From the NCBI GenBank assembly GCA_030762175.1, contig CM060834.1, forward strand, positions 65,701,501-65,765,500: a stretch of 64,000 nt of DNA, written 5' to 3'. Source of the stretch: Metallyticus violacea. Its lineage: Eukaryota > Arthropoda > Insecta > Mantodea > Metallyticidae. This document shows, piece by piece, positions 26,201 to 40,042 of this stretch. The position numbers and the translations under genes are program-made. The notes under the pieces are model-generated. The model made no database searches, was not told where the DNA came from, and worked only from the letters and a program-made list of their open reading frames with translations. Position 1 is the first letter of the stretch. Each line of letters begins with the position of its first letter.

Positions 26201-27871
26201 ATATTATGCGAAAGAATCTCGAAAAGAAAAAAATTTTTTTTCGAAGTTTGGAAACTTCGTTAGAATCACTTTTTTTCCGTTATTATTTAAGATAACTTGT
26301 TCTCTTTCATTATACTAGTTTGATAGCCTTAGACAAGCATATTATGCGCAAAGAATCTCGAAAAGAAAAAAATTTTTTTTTGAAGTTTGGAAACTTCGTT
26401 AGAATCACTTTTTTTCCGTTCTTATTTGAAATAACTGGTTTTCTTTCATTATACTAGTTTGATAGCCTTAGACAAGCATATTATGCGCAAAGAATCTCGA
26501 AAAGAAAAAAATTTTTTTTCGAAGTTTGGAAACTTCGTTAGAATCACTTTTTTTCCATTCTTATTTGAGATAACATGTTCTCTTTCATTATACTTGTTTG
26601 ATAGCCTGAGACAAGCCTATTATGCGCAAAGAATCTCGAAAAGAAAAAAATTTTTTTTGAAGTTTGGAAACTACCTTAGAATCACTTTTTTTCCATTCTT
26701 ATTTGAGATAACTTGTTCTCTTTCATTATACTAGTTTGATAGCCTCAGACAAGCATATTATGCGCAAAGAATCTCGAAAAGAAAAAAATTTTTTTTCGAA
26801 GTTTGGAAACTTCGTTAGAATCACTTTTTTTCCGTTCTTATTTAAGTTAACTTGTTCTCTTTCATTATACTAGTTTGATAGCCTTAGACAAGCATATTAT
26901 GCGCAAAGAATCTCGAAAAGAAAAAAATTTTTTTTCGAAGTTTGGAAACTTCGTTAGAATCACTTTTTTTCCGTTCTTATTTGAGATAACTGGTTCTCTT
27001 TCATTATACTAGTTTGATAGCCTCAGACAAGCATATAATGCGCAAATAATCTGGAAAGGAAAAAAATTTTTTTTCGAAGTTTGGAAACTTCCTTAGAATC
27101 ACTTTTTTTCCATTCTTATTTGAGATAACTTGTTCTCTTTCATTATACTTGTTTGATAGCCTCAGACAAGCATATTATGCGCAAAGAATTTCGAAAAGAA
27201 AAAAATTTTATTTCGAAGTTTGGAAACTTCGTTAGAATCACTTTTTTTCCGTTCTTATTTAAGATTACTGGTTCTCTTTCATTATACTAGTTTGATAGCC
27301 TCAGACAAGCATATTATGCGCAAAGAATCTCGAAAAGAAAAAAATTTTTTTCGAAGTTTGGAAACTTCGTTAGAATCACTTTTTTTCCGTTCTTATTTGA
27401 GATAACTGGTTCTCTTTCATTATACTAGTTTGATAGCCTCAGGCAAGCATATTATGCGCAAAGAATCTCGATAAGAAAAAAATTTTTTTTCGAAGTTTGG
27501 AAACTTCCTTAGAATCACTTTTTTTCCATTCTTATTTGAGATAACTTGTTCTCTTTCATTATACTTGTTTGATAGCCTTAGACAAGCATATTATGCGCAA
27601 AGAATCTCGAAAAGAAAAAAATTTTTTTTTCGAAGTTTGGAATATTCCTTAGAATCACTTTTTTTCCATTCTTATTTGAGATAACTTGTTCTCTTTCATT
27701 ATACTAGTTTGATAGCCTTAGACAAGCATATTATGCGCAAAGAATCTCGAAAAGAAAAAAATTTTTTTCGAAGTTTGGAAACTTCGTTAGAATCACTTTT
27801 TTTCCGTTCTTATTTGAGATAACTGGTTCTCTTTCATTATACTAGTTTGATAGCCTCAGGCAAGCATATTA
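23288..27871 (+). repeat. 4584-bp (33-monomer) higher-order unit, copy 2 of 2
   Basis: This is the direct duplicate of the preceding unit. Homology runs on to about 28058, where GGAAAC replaces the GGAATA of 23471-23476, so a short piece of a third unit is present. One private difference is CTTCGTT near 27366 where copy 1 reads CTTCTTT near 22782. The near absence of other differences points to a very recent duplication, or to an assembly expansion. Confidence 0.92.
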
Positions 27872-30800
27872 TGCGCAAAGAATCTCGAAAAGAAAAAAAT
27901 TTTTTTTCGAAGTTTGGAAACTTCCTTAGAATCACTTTTTTTCCATTCTTATTTGAGATAACTTGTTCTCTTTCATTATACTTGTTTGATAGCCTTAGAC
28001 AAGCATATTATGCGCAAAGAATCTCGAAAAGAAAAAATTTTTTTTTCGAAGTTTGGAAACTTCGTTAGAATCACTTTTTTTCCGTTCTTATTTAAGATTA
28101 CTGGTTCTCTTTCATTATACTAGTTTGATAGCCTCAGACAAGCATATTATGCGCAAAGAATCTCGAAAAAAAAAAAATTTTTTTTCGAAGTTTGGAAACT
28201 ACGTTAGAATCACTTTTTTTCCGTTCTTATTTGAGATAACTTGTTCTCTTTCATTATACTAGTTTGATAGCCTTAGACAAGCATATTATGCGCAAAGAAT
28301 CTCGAAAAGAAAAAAATTTTTTTTCGAAGTTTGGAAACTTCGTTAGAATCACTTTTTTTCCGTTCTTATTTGAGATAACTGGTTCTCTTTCATTATACTA
28401 GTTTGATAGCCTCAGACAAGCATATAATGCGCAAAGAATCTGGAAAGGAAAAAAATTTTTTTTCGAAGTTTGGAAATTTCCTTAGAATCACTTTTTTTCC
28501 ATTCTTATTTGAGATAACTTGTTCTCTTTCATTATACTTGTTTGATAGCCTCAGACAAGCATATTATGCGCAAAGAATTTCGAAAAGAAAAAAATTTTAT
28601 TTCGAAGTTTGGAAACTTCGTTAGAATCACTTTTTTTCCGTTCTTATTTAAGATTACTGGTTCTCTTTCATTATACTAGTTTGATAGCCTCAGACAAGCA
28701 TATTATGCGCAAAGAATCTCGAAAAGAAAAAAATTTTTTTTCGAAGTTTGGAAACTTCGTTAGAATCACTTTTTTTCCGTTCTTATTTGAGATAACTTGT
28801 TCTCTTTCATTATACTAGTTTGATAGCCTTAGACCAGCATATTATGCGCAAAGAATCTCGAAAAGAAAAAAATTTTCTTTCGAAGTTTGGAAACTTCCTT
28901 AGAATCACTTTTTTTCCATTCTTATTTGAGATAACTTGTTCTCTTTCATTATACTTGTTTGATAGCCTTAGACAAGCATATTATGCGCAAAGAATCTCGA
29001 AAAGAAAAAATTTTTTTTTCGAAGTTTGGAATATTCCTTAGAATCACTTTTTTTCCATTCTTATTTGAGAAAACTTGTTCTCTTTCATTATACTAGTTTG
29101 ATAGCCTTAGACAAGCATATTATGCGAAAAGAATCTCGAAAAGAAAAAAATTTTTTTCGAAGTTTGGAAACTTCGTTAGAATCACTTTTTTTCCGTTCTT
29201 ATTTGAGATAACTGGTTCTCTTTCATTATACTAGTTTGATAGCCTTAGACAAGCATATTATGCGCAAAGAATCTCGAAAAGAAAAAAATTTTTTTTCGAA
29301 GTTTAGAAACTTCCTTAGAATCACTTTTTTTCCATTCTTATTTGAGATAACTTGTTCTCTTTCATTATACTTGTTTGATAGCCTTAGACAAGCATATTAT
29401 GCGCAAAGAATCTCAAAAAGAAAAAAATTTTTTTTCGAAGTTTGGAAACTTCCTTAGAATCACTTTTTTTCCATTCTTATTTGAGATAACTTGTTCTCTT
29501 TCATTATACTAGTTTGATAGCCTCAGACAAGCATATTATGCGCAAAGAATCTCGAAAAGAAAAAAATTTTTTTTCGAAGTTTGGAAACTTCCTTAGAATC
29601 ACTTTTTTTCCATTCTTATTTGAGATAACTTGTTCTCTTTCATTATACTAGTTTGATAGCCTTAGACAAGCATATTATGCGCAAAGAATCTCGAAAAGAA
29701 AAAATTTTTTTTTCGAAGTTTGGAAATTTCGTTAAAATCACTTTTTTTCCGTTCTTATTTAAGATAACTTGTTCTCTTTCATTATACTAGTTTGATAGCC
29801 TTAGACAAGCATATTATGCGCAAAGAATCTCGAAAAGAAAAAAATTTTTTTTCGAAGTTTGGAATCTTCCTTAGAATCACTTTTTTTCCATTCTTATTTG
29901 AGATAACTTGTTCTCTTTCATTATACTAGTTTGATAGCCTTAGAAAGCATATTATGCGCAAAGAATCTCGAAAAGAAAAAAAATTTTTTTCGAAGTTTGG
30001 AAACTTCGTTAGAATCACTTTTTTTCCGTTCTTATTTGAAATAACTGGTTCTCTTTCATTATACTAGTTTGATAGCCTTAGACAAGCATATTATGCGCAA
30101 AGAATCTCGAAAAGAAAAAAATTTTTTTTCGAAGTTTGGAAACTTCGTTAGAATCACTTTTTTTCCGTTCTTATTTAAGATAACTTGTTCTCTTTCATTA
30201 TACTAGTTTGATAGCCTTAGACAAGCATATTATGCGCAAAGAATCTCCAAAAGAAAAAAAATTTTTTTCGAAGTTTGGAAACTTCGTTAGAATCACTTTT
30301 TTTCCGTTCTTATTTGAGATAACTGGTTCTCTTTCATTATACTAGTTTGATAGCCTCAGACAAGCATATTATGCGCAAAGAATCTCGAAAAGAAAAAAAA
30401 TTTTTTTCGAAGTTTGGAAACTTCCTTAGAATCACTTTTTTTCCATTCTTATTTGAGATAACTTGTTCTCTTTCATTATACTTGTTTGATAGCCTTAGAC
30501 AAGCATATTATGCACAAAGAATCTCGAAAAGAAAAAAATTTTTTTTCGAAGTTTGGAAACTTCGTTGGAATCACATTTTTCCGTTCTTATTTAAGATTAC
30601 TGGTTCTCTTTCATTATACTAGTTTGATAGCCTCAGACAAGCATATTATGCGCAAAGAATCTCGAAAAGAAAAAAATTTTTTTTCGAAGTTTGGAAACTT
30701 CGTTAGAATCACTTTTTTTCCGTTCTTATTTGAGATAACTTGTTCTCTTTCATTATACTAGTTTGATAGCCTTAGACCAGCATATTATGCGCAAAGAATC

Positions 30801-33800
30801 TCGAAAAGAAAAAAATTTTTTTTCGAAGTTTGGAAACTTCCTTAGAATCACTTTTTTTCCATTCTTATTTGAGATAACTTGTTCTCTTTCAATATACTTG
30901 TTTGATAGCCTTAGACAAGCATATTATGCGCAAAGAATCTCGAAAAGAAAAAATTTTTTTTTCGAAGTTTGGAAACTTCCTTAGAATCACTTTTTTTCCA
31001 TTCTTATTTGAGATAACTTGTTCTCTTTCATTATACTAGTTTGATAGCCTCAGACAAGCATATTATGCACAAAGAATCTCCAAAAGAAAAAAATTTTTTT
31101 TCGAAGTTTGGAATCTTCCTTAGAATCACTTTTTTTCCATTCTTATTTGAGATAACTTGTTCTCTTTCATTATACTAGTTTGATAGCCTTAGACAAGCAT
31201 ATTATGCGCAAAGAATCTCGAAAAGAAAAAAATTTTTTTCGAAGTTTGGAAACTTCGTTAGAATCACTTTTTTTCCGTTCTTATTTGAGATAACTGGTTC
31301 TCTTTCATTATACTAGTTTGATAGCCTCAGGCAAGCATATTATGCGCAAAGAATCTCGAAAAGAAAAAAATTTTTTTTCGAAGTTTGGAAACTTCCTTAG
31401 AATCACTTTTTTTCCATTCTTATTTGAGATAACTTGTTCTCTTTCATTATACTTGTTTGATAGCCTTAGACAAGCATATTATGCGCAAAGAATCTCGAAA
31501 AGAAAAAAATTTTTTTTCGAAGTTTGGAAACTTCGTTAGAATCACTTTTTTTCCGTTCTTATTTAAGATTACTGGTTCTCTTTCATTATACTAGTTTGAT
31601 AGCCTCAGACAAGCATATTATGCGCAAAGAATCTCGAAAAGAAAAAAATTTTTTTTCGAAGTTTGGAAACTTCCTTAGAATCACTTTTTTTCCATTCTTA
31701 TTTGAGATAACTTGTTCTCTTTCATTATACTAGTTTGATAGCCTTAGACAAGCATATTATGCGCAAAGAATCTCGAAAAGAAAAAAATTTTTTTTCGAAG
31801 TTTGGAAACTTCGTTAAAATCACTTTTTTTCCGTTCTTATTTGAGATAACTTGTTCTCTTTCATTATACTTGTTTGATAGCCTGAGACAGGCATATTATG
31901 CGCAAAGAATCTCGAAAAGAAAAAAATTTTTTTTCGAAGTTTGGAAACTACCTTAGAATCACTTTTTTTCCGTTCTTATTTGAGATAACTTGTTCTCTTT
32001 CATTATACTAGTTTGATAGCCTTAGACAAGCATATTATGCGCAAAGAATCTCGAAAAGAAAAAAATTTTTTTTCGAAGTTTGGAAACTTCGTTAGAATCA
32101 CTTTTTTTCCATTCTTATTTGAGATAACTTGTTCTCTTTCATTATACTTGTTTGATAGCCTGAGACAAGCATATTATGCGCAAAGAATCTCGAAAAGAAA
32201 AAAGTTTTTTTTCGAAGTTTGGAAACTACCTTAGAATCACTTTTTTTCCATTCTTATTTGAGATAACTTGTTCTCTTTCATTATACTAGTTTGATAGCCT
32301 CAGACAAGCATATTATGCGCAAAGAATCTCGAAAAGAAAAAAATTTTTTTTCGAAGTTTGGAAACTTCCTTAGAATCACTTTTTTTCCTTTCTTATTTAA
32401 GTTAACTTGTTCTCTTTCATTATACTAGTTTGATATCCTTAGACAAGCATATTATGCGCAAAGAATCTCGAAAAGAAAAAATTTTTTTTCGAAGTTTGGA
32501 AACTTCGTTAGAATCACTTTTTTTCCGTTCTTATTTGAGATAACTGGTTCTCTTTCATTATACTAGTTTGATAGCCTCAGGCAAGCATATTATGCGCAAA
32601 GAATCTCGAAAAAAAAAAAATTTTTTTTCGAAGTTTGGAAACTACGTTAGAATCACTTTTTTTCCGTTCTTATTTGAGATAACTTGTTCTCTTTCATTAT
32701 ACTAGTTTGATAGCCTTAGACAAGCATATTATGCGCAAAGAATCTCGAAAAGAAAAAAATTTTTTTTCGAAGTTTAGAAACTTCCTTAGAATCACTTTTT
32801 TTCCATTCTTATTTGAGATAACTTGTTCTCTTTCATTATACTTGTTTGATAGCCTTAGACAAGCATATTATGCGCAAAGAATCTCAAAAAGAAAAAAATT
32901 TTTTTTCGAAGTTTGGAAACTTCCTTAGAATCACTTTTTTTCCATTCTTATTTGAGATAACTTGTTCTCTTTCATTATACTAGTTTGATAGCCTCAGACA
33001 AGCATATTATGCGCAAAGAATCTCGAAAAGAAAAAAATTTTTTTTCGAAGTTTGGAAACTTCCTTAGAATCACTTTTTTTCCATTCTTATTTGAGATAAC
33101 TTGTTCTCTTTCATTATACTAGTTTGATAGCCTTAGACAAGCATATTATGCGCAAAGAATCTCGAAAAGAAAAAATTTTTTTTTCGAAGTTTGGAAATTT
33201 CGTTAAAATCACTTTTTTTCCGTTCTTATTTAAGATAACTTGTTCTCTTTCATTATACTAGTTTGATAGCCTTAGACAAGCATATTATGCGCAAAGAATC
33301 TCGAAAAGAAAAAAATTTTTTTTCGAAGTTTGGAATCTTCCTTAGAATCACTTTTTTTCCATTCTTATTTGAGATAACTTGTTCTCTTTCATTATACTAG
33401 TTTGATAGCCTTAGAAAGCATATTATGCGCAAAGAATCTCGAAAAGAAAAAAAATTTTTTTCGAAGTTTGGAAACTTCGTTAGAATCACTTTTTTTCCGT
33501 TCTTATTTGAAATAACTGGTTCTCTTTCATTATACTAGTTTGATAGCCTTAGACAAGCATATTATGCGCAAAGAATCTCGAAAAGAAAAAAATTTTTTTT
33601 CGAAGTTTGGAAACTTCGTTAGAATCACTTTTTTTCCGTTCTTATTTAAGATAACTTGTTCTCTTTCATTATACTAGTTTGATAGCCTTAGACAAGCATA
33701 TTATGCGCAAAGAATCTCGAAAAGAAAAAAAATTTTTTTCGAAGTTTGGAAACTTCGTTAGAATCACTTTTTTTCCGTTCTTATTTGAGATAACTGGTTC

Positions 33801-36800
33801 TCTTTCAATATACTAGTTTGATAGCCTCAGACAAGCATATTATGCGCAAAGAATCTCGAAAAGAAAAAAATTTTTTTTCGAAGTTTGGAAACTTCCTTAG
33901 AATCACTTTTTTTCCATTCTTATTTGAGATAACTTGTTCTCTTTCATTATACTTGTTTGATAGCCTTAGACAAGCATATTATGCACAAAGAATCTCGAAA
34001 AGAAAAAAATTTTTTTTCGAAGTTTGGAAACTTCGTTGGAATCACATTTTTCCGTTCTTATTTAAGATTACTGGTTCTCTTTCATTATACTAGTTTGATA
34101 GCCTCAGACAAGCATATTATGCGCAAAGAATGTCGAAAAGAAAAAAATTTTTTTTCGAAGTTTGGAAACTTCGTTAGAATCACTTTTTTTCCGTTCTTAT
34201 TTAAGATTACTGGTTCTCTTTCATTATACTAGTTTGATAGCCTCAGACAAGCATATTATGCGCAAAGAATCTCGAAAAGAAAAAAATTTTTTTTCGAAGT
34301 TTGGAAACTTCGTTAGAATCACTTTTTTTCCGTTCTTATTTGAGATAACTTGTTCTCTTTCATTATACTAGTTTGATAGCCTTAGACCAGCATATTATGC
34401 GCAAAGAATCTCGAAAAGAAAAAAATTTTTTTTCGAAGTTTGGAAACTTCCTTAGAATCACTTTTTTTCCATTCTTATTTGAGATAACTTGTTCTCTTTC
34501 AATATACTTGTTTGATAGCCTTAGACAAGCATATTATGCGCAAAGAATCTCGAAAAGAAAAAATTTTTTTTTCGAAGTTTGGAAACTTCCTTAGAATCAC
34601 TTTTTTTCCATTCTTATTTGAGATAACTTGTTCTCTTTCATTATACTAGTTTGATAGCCTCAGACAAGCATATTATGCACAAAGAATCTCCAAAAGAAAA
34701 AAATTTTTTTTCGAAGTTTGGAATCTTCCTTAGAATCACTTTTTTTCCATTCTTATTTGAGATAACTTGTTCTCTTTCATTATACTAGTTTGATAGCCTT
34801 AGACAAGCATATTATGCGCAAAGAATCTCGAAAAGAAAAAAATTTTTTTCGAAGTTTGGAAACTTCGTTAGAATCACTTTTTTTCCGTTCTTATTTGAGA
34901 TAACTGGTTCTCTTTCATTATACTAGTTTGATAGCCTCAGGCAAGCATATTATGCGCAAAGAATCTCGAAAAGAAAAAAATTTTTTTTCGAAGTTTGGAA
35001 ACTTCCTTAGAATCACTTTTTTTCCATTCTTATTTGAGATAACTTGTTCTCTTTCATTATACTTGTTTGATAGCCTTAGACAAGCATATTATGCGCAAAG
35101 AATCTCGAAAAGAAAAAAATTTTTTTTCGAAGTTTGGAAACTTCGTTAGAATCACTTTTTTTCCGTTCTTATTTAAGATTACTGGTTCTCTTTCATTATA
35201 CTAGTTTGATAGCCTCAGACAAGCATATTATGCGCAAAGAATCTCGAAAAAAAAAAATTTTTTTTCGAAGTTTGGAAACTACGTTAGAATCACTTTTTTT
35301 CCGTTCTTATTTGAGATAACTTGTTCTCTTTCATTATACTAGTTTGATAGCCTTAGACAAGCATATTATGCGCAAAGAATCTCAAAAAGAAAAAAATTTT
35401 TTTTCGAAGTTTGGAAACTTCCTTAGAATCACTTTTTTTCCATTCTTATTTGAGATAACTTGTTCTCTTTCATTATACTAGTTTGATAGCCTCAGACAAG
35501 CATATTATGCGCAAAGAATCTCGAAAAGAAAAAAATTTTTTTTCGAAGTTTGGAAACTTCCTTAGAATCACTTTTTTTCCATTCTTATTTGAGATAACTT
35601 GTTCTCTTTCATTATACTAGTTTGATAGCCTTAGACAAGCATATTATGCGCAAAGAATCTCGAAAAGAAAAAAATTTTTTTTCGAAGTTTGGAAACTTCG
35701 TTAAAATCACTTTTTTTCCGTTCTTATTTGAGATAACTTGTTCTCTTTCATTATACTAGTTTGATAGCCTTAGACAAGCATATTATGCGCAAAGAATCTC
35801 GAAAAGAAAAAAATTTTTTTTCGAAGTTTGGAAACTTCGTTAGAATCACTTTTTTTCCGTTCTTATTTGAGATAACTGGTTCTCTTTCATTATACTTGTT
35901 TGATAGCCTGAGACAGGCATATTATGCGCAAAGAATCTCGAAAAGAAAAAAATTTTTTTTCGAAGTTTGGAAACTACCTTAGAATCACTTTTTTTCCGTT
36001 CTTATTTGAGATAACTTGTTCTCTTTCATTATACTAGTTTGATAGCCTTAGACAAGCATATTATGCGCAAAGAATCTCGAAAAGAAAAAAATTTTTTTTC
36101 GAAGTTTGGAAACTTCGTTAGAATCACTTTTTTTCCATTCTTATTTGAGATAACTTGTTCTCTTTCATTATACTTGTTTGATAGCCTGAGACAAGCATAT
36201 TATGCGCAAAGAATCTCGAAAAGAAAAAAGTTTTTTTTCGAAGTTTGGAAACTACCTTAGAATCACTTTTTTTCCATTCTTATTTGAGATAACTTGTTCT
36301 CTTTCATTATACTAGTTTGATAGCCTCAGACAAGCATATTATGCGCAAAGAATCTCGAAAAGAAAAAAATTTTTTTTCGAAGTTTGGAAACTTCCTTAGA
36401 ATCACTTTTTTTCCTTTCTTATTTAAGTTAACTTGTTCTCTTTCATTATACTAGTTTGATATCCTTAGACAAGCATATTATGCGCAAAGAATCTCGAAAA
36501 GAAAAAAATTATTTTTCGAAGTTTGGAAACTTCGTTAGAATCACTTTTTTTCCGTTCTTATTTGAGATAACTGGTTCTCTTTCATTATACTAGTTTGATA
36601 GCCTCAGACAAGCATATTATGCGCAAAGAATCTCGAAAAGAAAAAAATTTTTTTTCGAAGTTTGGAAACTTCGTTAGAATCACTTTTTTTCCGTTCTTAT
36701 TTAAGATTACTGGTTCTCTTTCATTATACTAGTTTGATAGCCTCAGACAAGCATATTATGCGCAAAGAATCTCGAAAAGAAAAAATTTTTTTTTCGAAGT

Positions 36801-37678
36801 TTGGAAACTTCGTTAGAATCACTTTTTTTCCGTTCTTATTTGAGATAACTTGTTCTCTTTCATTATACTTGTTTGATAGCCTTAGACAAGCATATTATGC
36901 GCAAAGAATCTCGAAAAGAAAAAAATTTTTTTTCGAAGTTTGGAATCTTCCTTAGAATCACTTTTTTTCCATTCTTATTTGAGATAACTTGTTCTGTTTC
37001 ATTATACTAGTTTGATAGCCTTAGACAAGCATATTATGCGCAAAGAATCTCGAAAAGAAAAAAATTTTTTTTCGAAGTTTGGAAACTTCGTTAGAATCAC
37101 TTTTTTTCCGTTATTATTTAAGATAACTTGTTCTCTTTCATTATACTAGTTTGATAGCCTTAGACAAGCATATTATGCGCAAAGATTCTCGAAAAGAAAA
37201 AAATTTTTTTTTGAAGTTTGGAAACTTCGTTAGAATCACTTTTTTTCCGTTCTTATTTGAAATAACTGGTTGTCTTTCATTATACTAGTTTGATAGCCTT
37301 AGACAAGCATATTATGCGCAAAGAATCTCGAAAAGAAAAAAATTTTTTTTCGAAGTTTGGAAACTTCGTTAGAATCACTTTTTTTCCATTCTTATTTGAG
37401 ATAACTTGTTCTCTTTCATTATACTTGTTTGATAGCCTGAGACAAGCCTATTATGCGCAAAGAATCTCGAAAAGAAAAAAATTTTTTTTCGAAGTTTGGA
37501 AACTACCTTAGAATCACTTTTTTTCCATTCTAATTTGAGATAACTTGTTCTCTTTCATTATACTAGTTTGATAGCCTCAGACAAGCATATTATGCGCAAA
37601 GAATCTCGAAAAGAAAAAAATTTTTTTTCGAAGTTTGGAAACTTCGTTAGAATCACTTTTTTTCCGTTCTTATTTAAG

Positions 37679-40042
37679 TTAACTTGTTCTCTTTCATTAT
37701 ACTAGTTTGATAGCCTTAGACAAGCATATTATGCGCAAAGAATCTCGAAAAGAAAAAAAATTTTTTTCGAAGTTTGGAAACTTCGTTAGAATCACTTTTT
37801 TTCCGTTCTTATTTGAGATAACTGGTTCTCTTTCATTATACTAGTTTGATAGCCTCAGACAAGCATATAATGCGCAAAGAATCTGGAAAGGAAAAAAATT
37901 TTTTTTCGAAGTTTGGAAACTTCCTTAGAATCACTTTTTTTCCATTCTTATTTGAGATAACTTGTTCTCTTTCATTATACTTGTTTGATAGCCTCAGACA
38001 AGCATATTATGCGCAAAGAATTTCGAAAAGAAAAAAATTTTATTTCGAAGTTTGGAAACTTCGTTAGAATCACTTTTTTTTCGTTCTTATTTAAGATTAG
38101 TGGTTCTCTTTCATTATACTAGTTTGATAGCCTCAGACAAGCATATTATGCGCAAAGAATGTCGAAAAGAAAAAAATTTTATTTCGAAGGTTTGAATATT
38201 CGTTAGAATCACTTTTTTTCCGTTCTTATTTGAGATAACTGGTTCTCTTTCATTATACTACTTTGATAGCCTCAGAAAAGCATATTATGCGCAAAGAATC
38301 TCGAAAAGAAAAATATTTTTTTTCGAAGATTGGAAACCTCGTTAGAATTACTTTTTTTCCGTTCTTATTTGAGATAACTGGTTCTCTTTCATTATACTAG
38401 TTTGATAGCCTCAGACAAGCATATTATGCGCAAAGAATCTCGAAAAGAAAAAAATTTTTTTTCGAAGTTTGGAAACTTCCTTAGAATCACTTTTTTTCCA
38501 TTCTTATTTGAGATAACTTGTTCTCTTTCATTATACTAGTTTAATAGCCTTAGACAAGCATATTATGCGCAAAGAATCTCGAAAAGAAAAAAATTTTTTT
38601 TCGAAGTTTGGAAACTTCGTTAGAATCACTTTTTTTCCGTTCTTATTTGAGATAACTGGTTCTCTTTCATTATACTAGTTTGATAGCCTCAGACAAGCAT
38701 ATTATGCCCAAAGAATCTCGAAAAGAAAAAAATTTTTTTTCGAAGTTTGGAAACTTCCTTAGAATCACTTTTTTTCCATTCTTATTTGAGAAAACTTGTT
38801 CTCTTTCATTATACTTGTTTGATAGCCTTAGACAAGCATATTATGCGCAAAGAATCTCGAAAAGAAAAAAATTTTTTTTCGAAGTTTGGAAACTTCGTTA
38901 GATTCACTTTTTTTCCGTTCTTATTTAAGATTACTGGTTCTCGTTCATTATACTAGTTTGATAGCCTCAGACAAGCATATTATGCGCAAAGAATCTCGAA
39001 AAGAAAAAAATTTTTTTTCGAAGTTTGGAAACTTCGTTAGAATCACTTTTTTTCCGTTCTTATTTGAGATAACTTGTTCTCTTTCATTATACTTGTTTGA
39101 TAGCCTTAGACAAGCATATTATGCGCAAAGAATCTCGAAAAGAAAAAAATTTTTTTTCGAAGTTTGGAAACTTCCTTAGAATCACTTTTTTTCCATTCTT
39201 ATTTGAGATAACTTGTTCTCTTTCATTATACTAGTTTGATAGCCTCAGACAAGCATATTATGCGCAAAGAATCTCGAAAAGAAAAAAATTTTTTTTCGAA
39301 GTTTGGAATCTTCCTTAGAATCACTTTTTTTCCATTCTTATTTGAGATAACTTGTTCTGTTTCATTATACTAGTTTGATAGCCTTAGACAAGCATATTAT
39401 GCGCAAAGAATCTCGAAAAGAAAAAAAATTTTTTTCGAAGTTTGGAAACTTCGTTAGAATCACTTTTTTTCCGTTCTTATTTGAAATAACTGGTTCTCTT
39501 TCATTATACTAGTTTGATAGCCTTAGACAAGCATATTATGCGCAAAGAATCTCGAAAAGAAAAAAATTTTTTTTCGAAGTTTGGAAACTACGTTAGAATC
39601 ACTTTTTTTCCGTTCTTATTTGAGATAACTGGTTCTCTTTCATTATACTAGTTTGATAGCCTCAGAAAAGCATAGATGTGCGCAAAGAATCTCGAAAAGA
39701 AAAAAATTTTTTTTCGAAGTTTGAAAACTTCGTTAGAATCACTTTTTTTCCGTTCTTATTTGAGATAACTGGTTCTCTTTCATTATACTAGTTTGATAGC
39801 CTCAGACAAGCATATTATGCGCAAAGAATCTCGAAAAGAAAAAAATTTTTTTTCGAAGTTTGGAAACTTACTTAGAATCACTTTTTTTCCATTCTTATTT
39901 GAGATAACTTGTTCTCTTTCATTATACTTGTTTGATAGCCTTAGACAAGCATATTATGCGCAAAGAATCTCGAAAAGAAAAAAATTTTTTTTCGAAGTTT
40001 GGAAACTTCGTTAGAATCACTTTTTTTCCGTTCTTATTTAAG
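37679..40042 (+). repeat. 2364-bp (17-monomer) higher-order unit, copy 1 of 2 (in superblock B)
   Basis: This corresponds to the 2225-bp unit of superblock A plus one additional leading monomer, the AAGTTAACTTG type with an A8T7 tract. Its limits are given by TTTAAGTT at 37674-37680 and again at 40038-40044. The marker CTGGAAAGG is at 37883 and GCATAGATG at 39670. Private changes include TTTTCGTTC near 38083 and GATTAGTGG near 38095. Confidence 0.88.
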
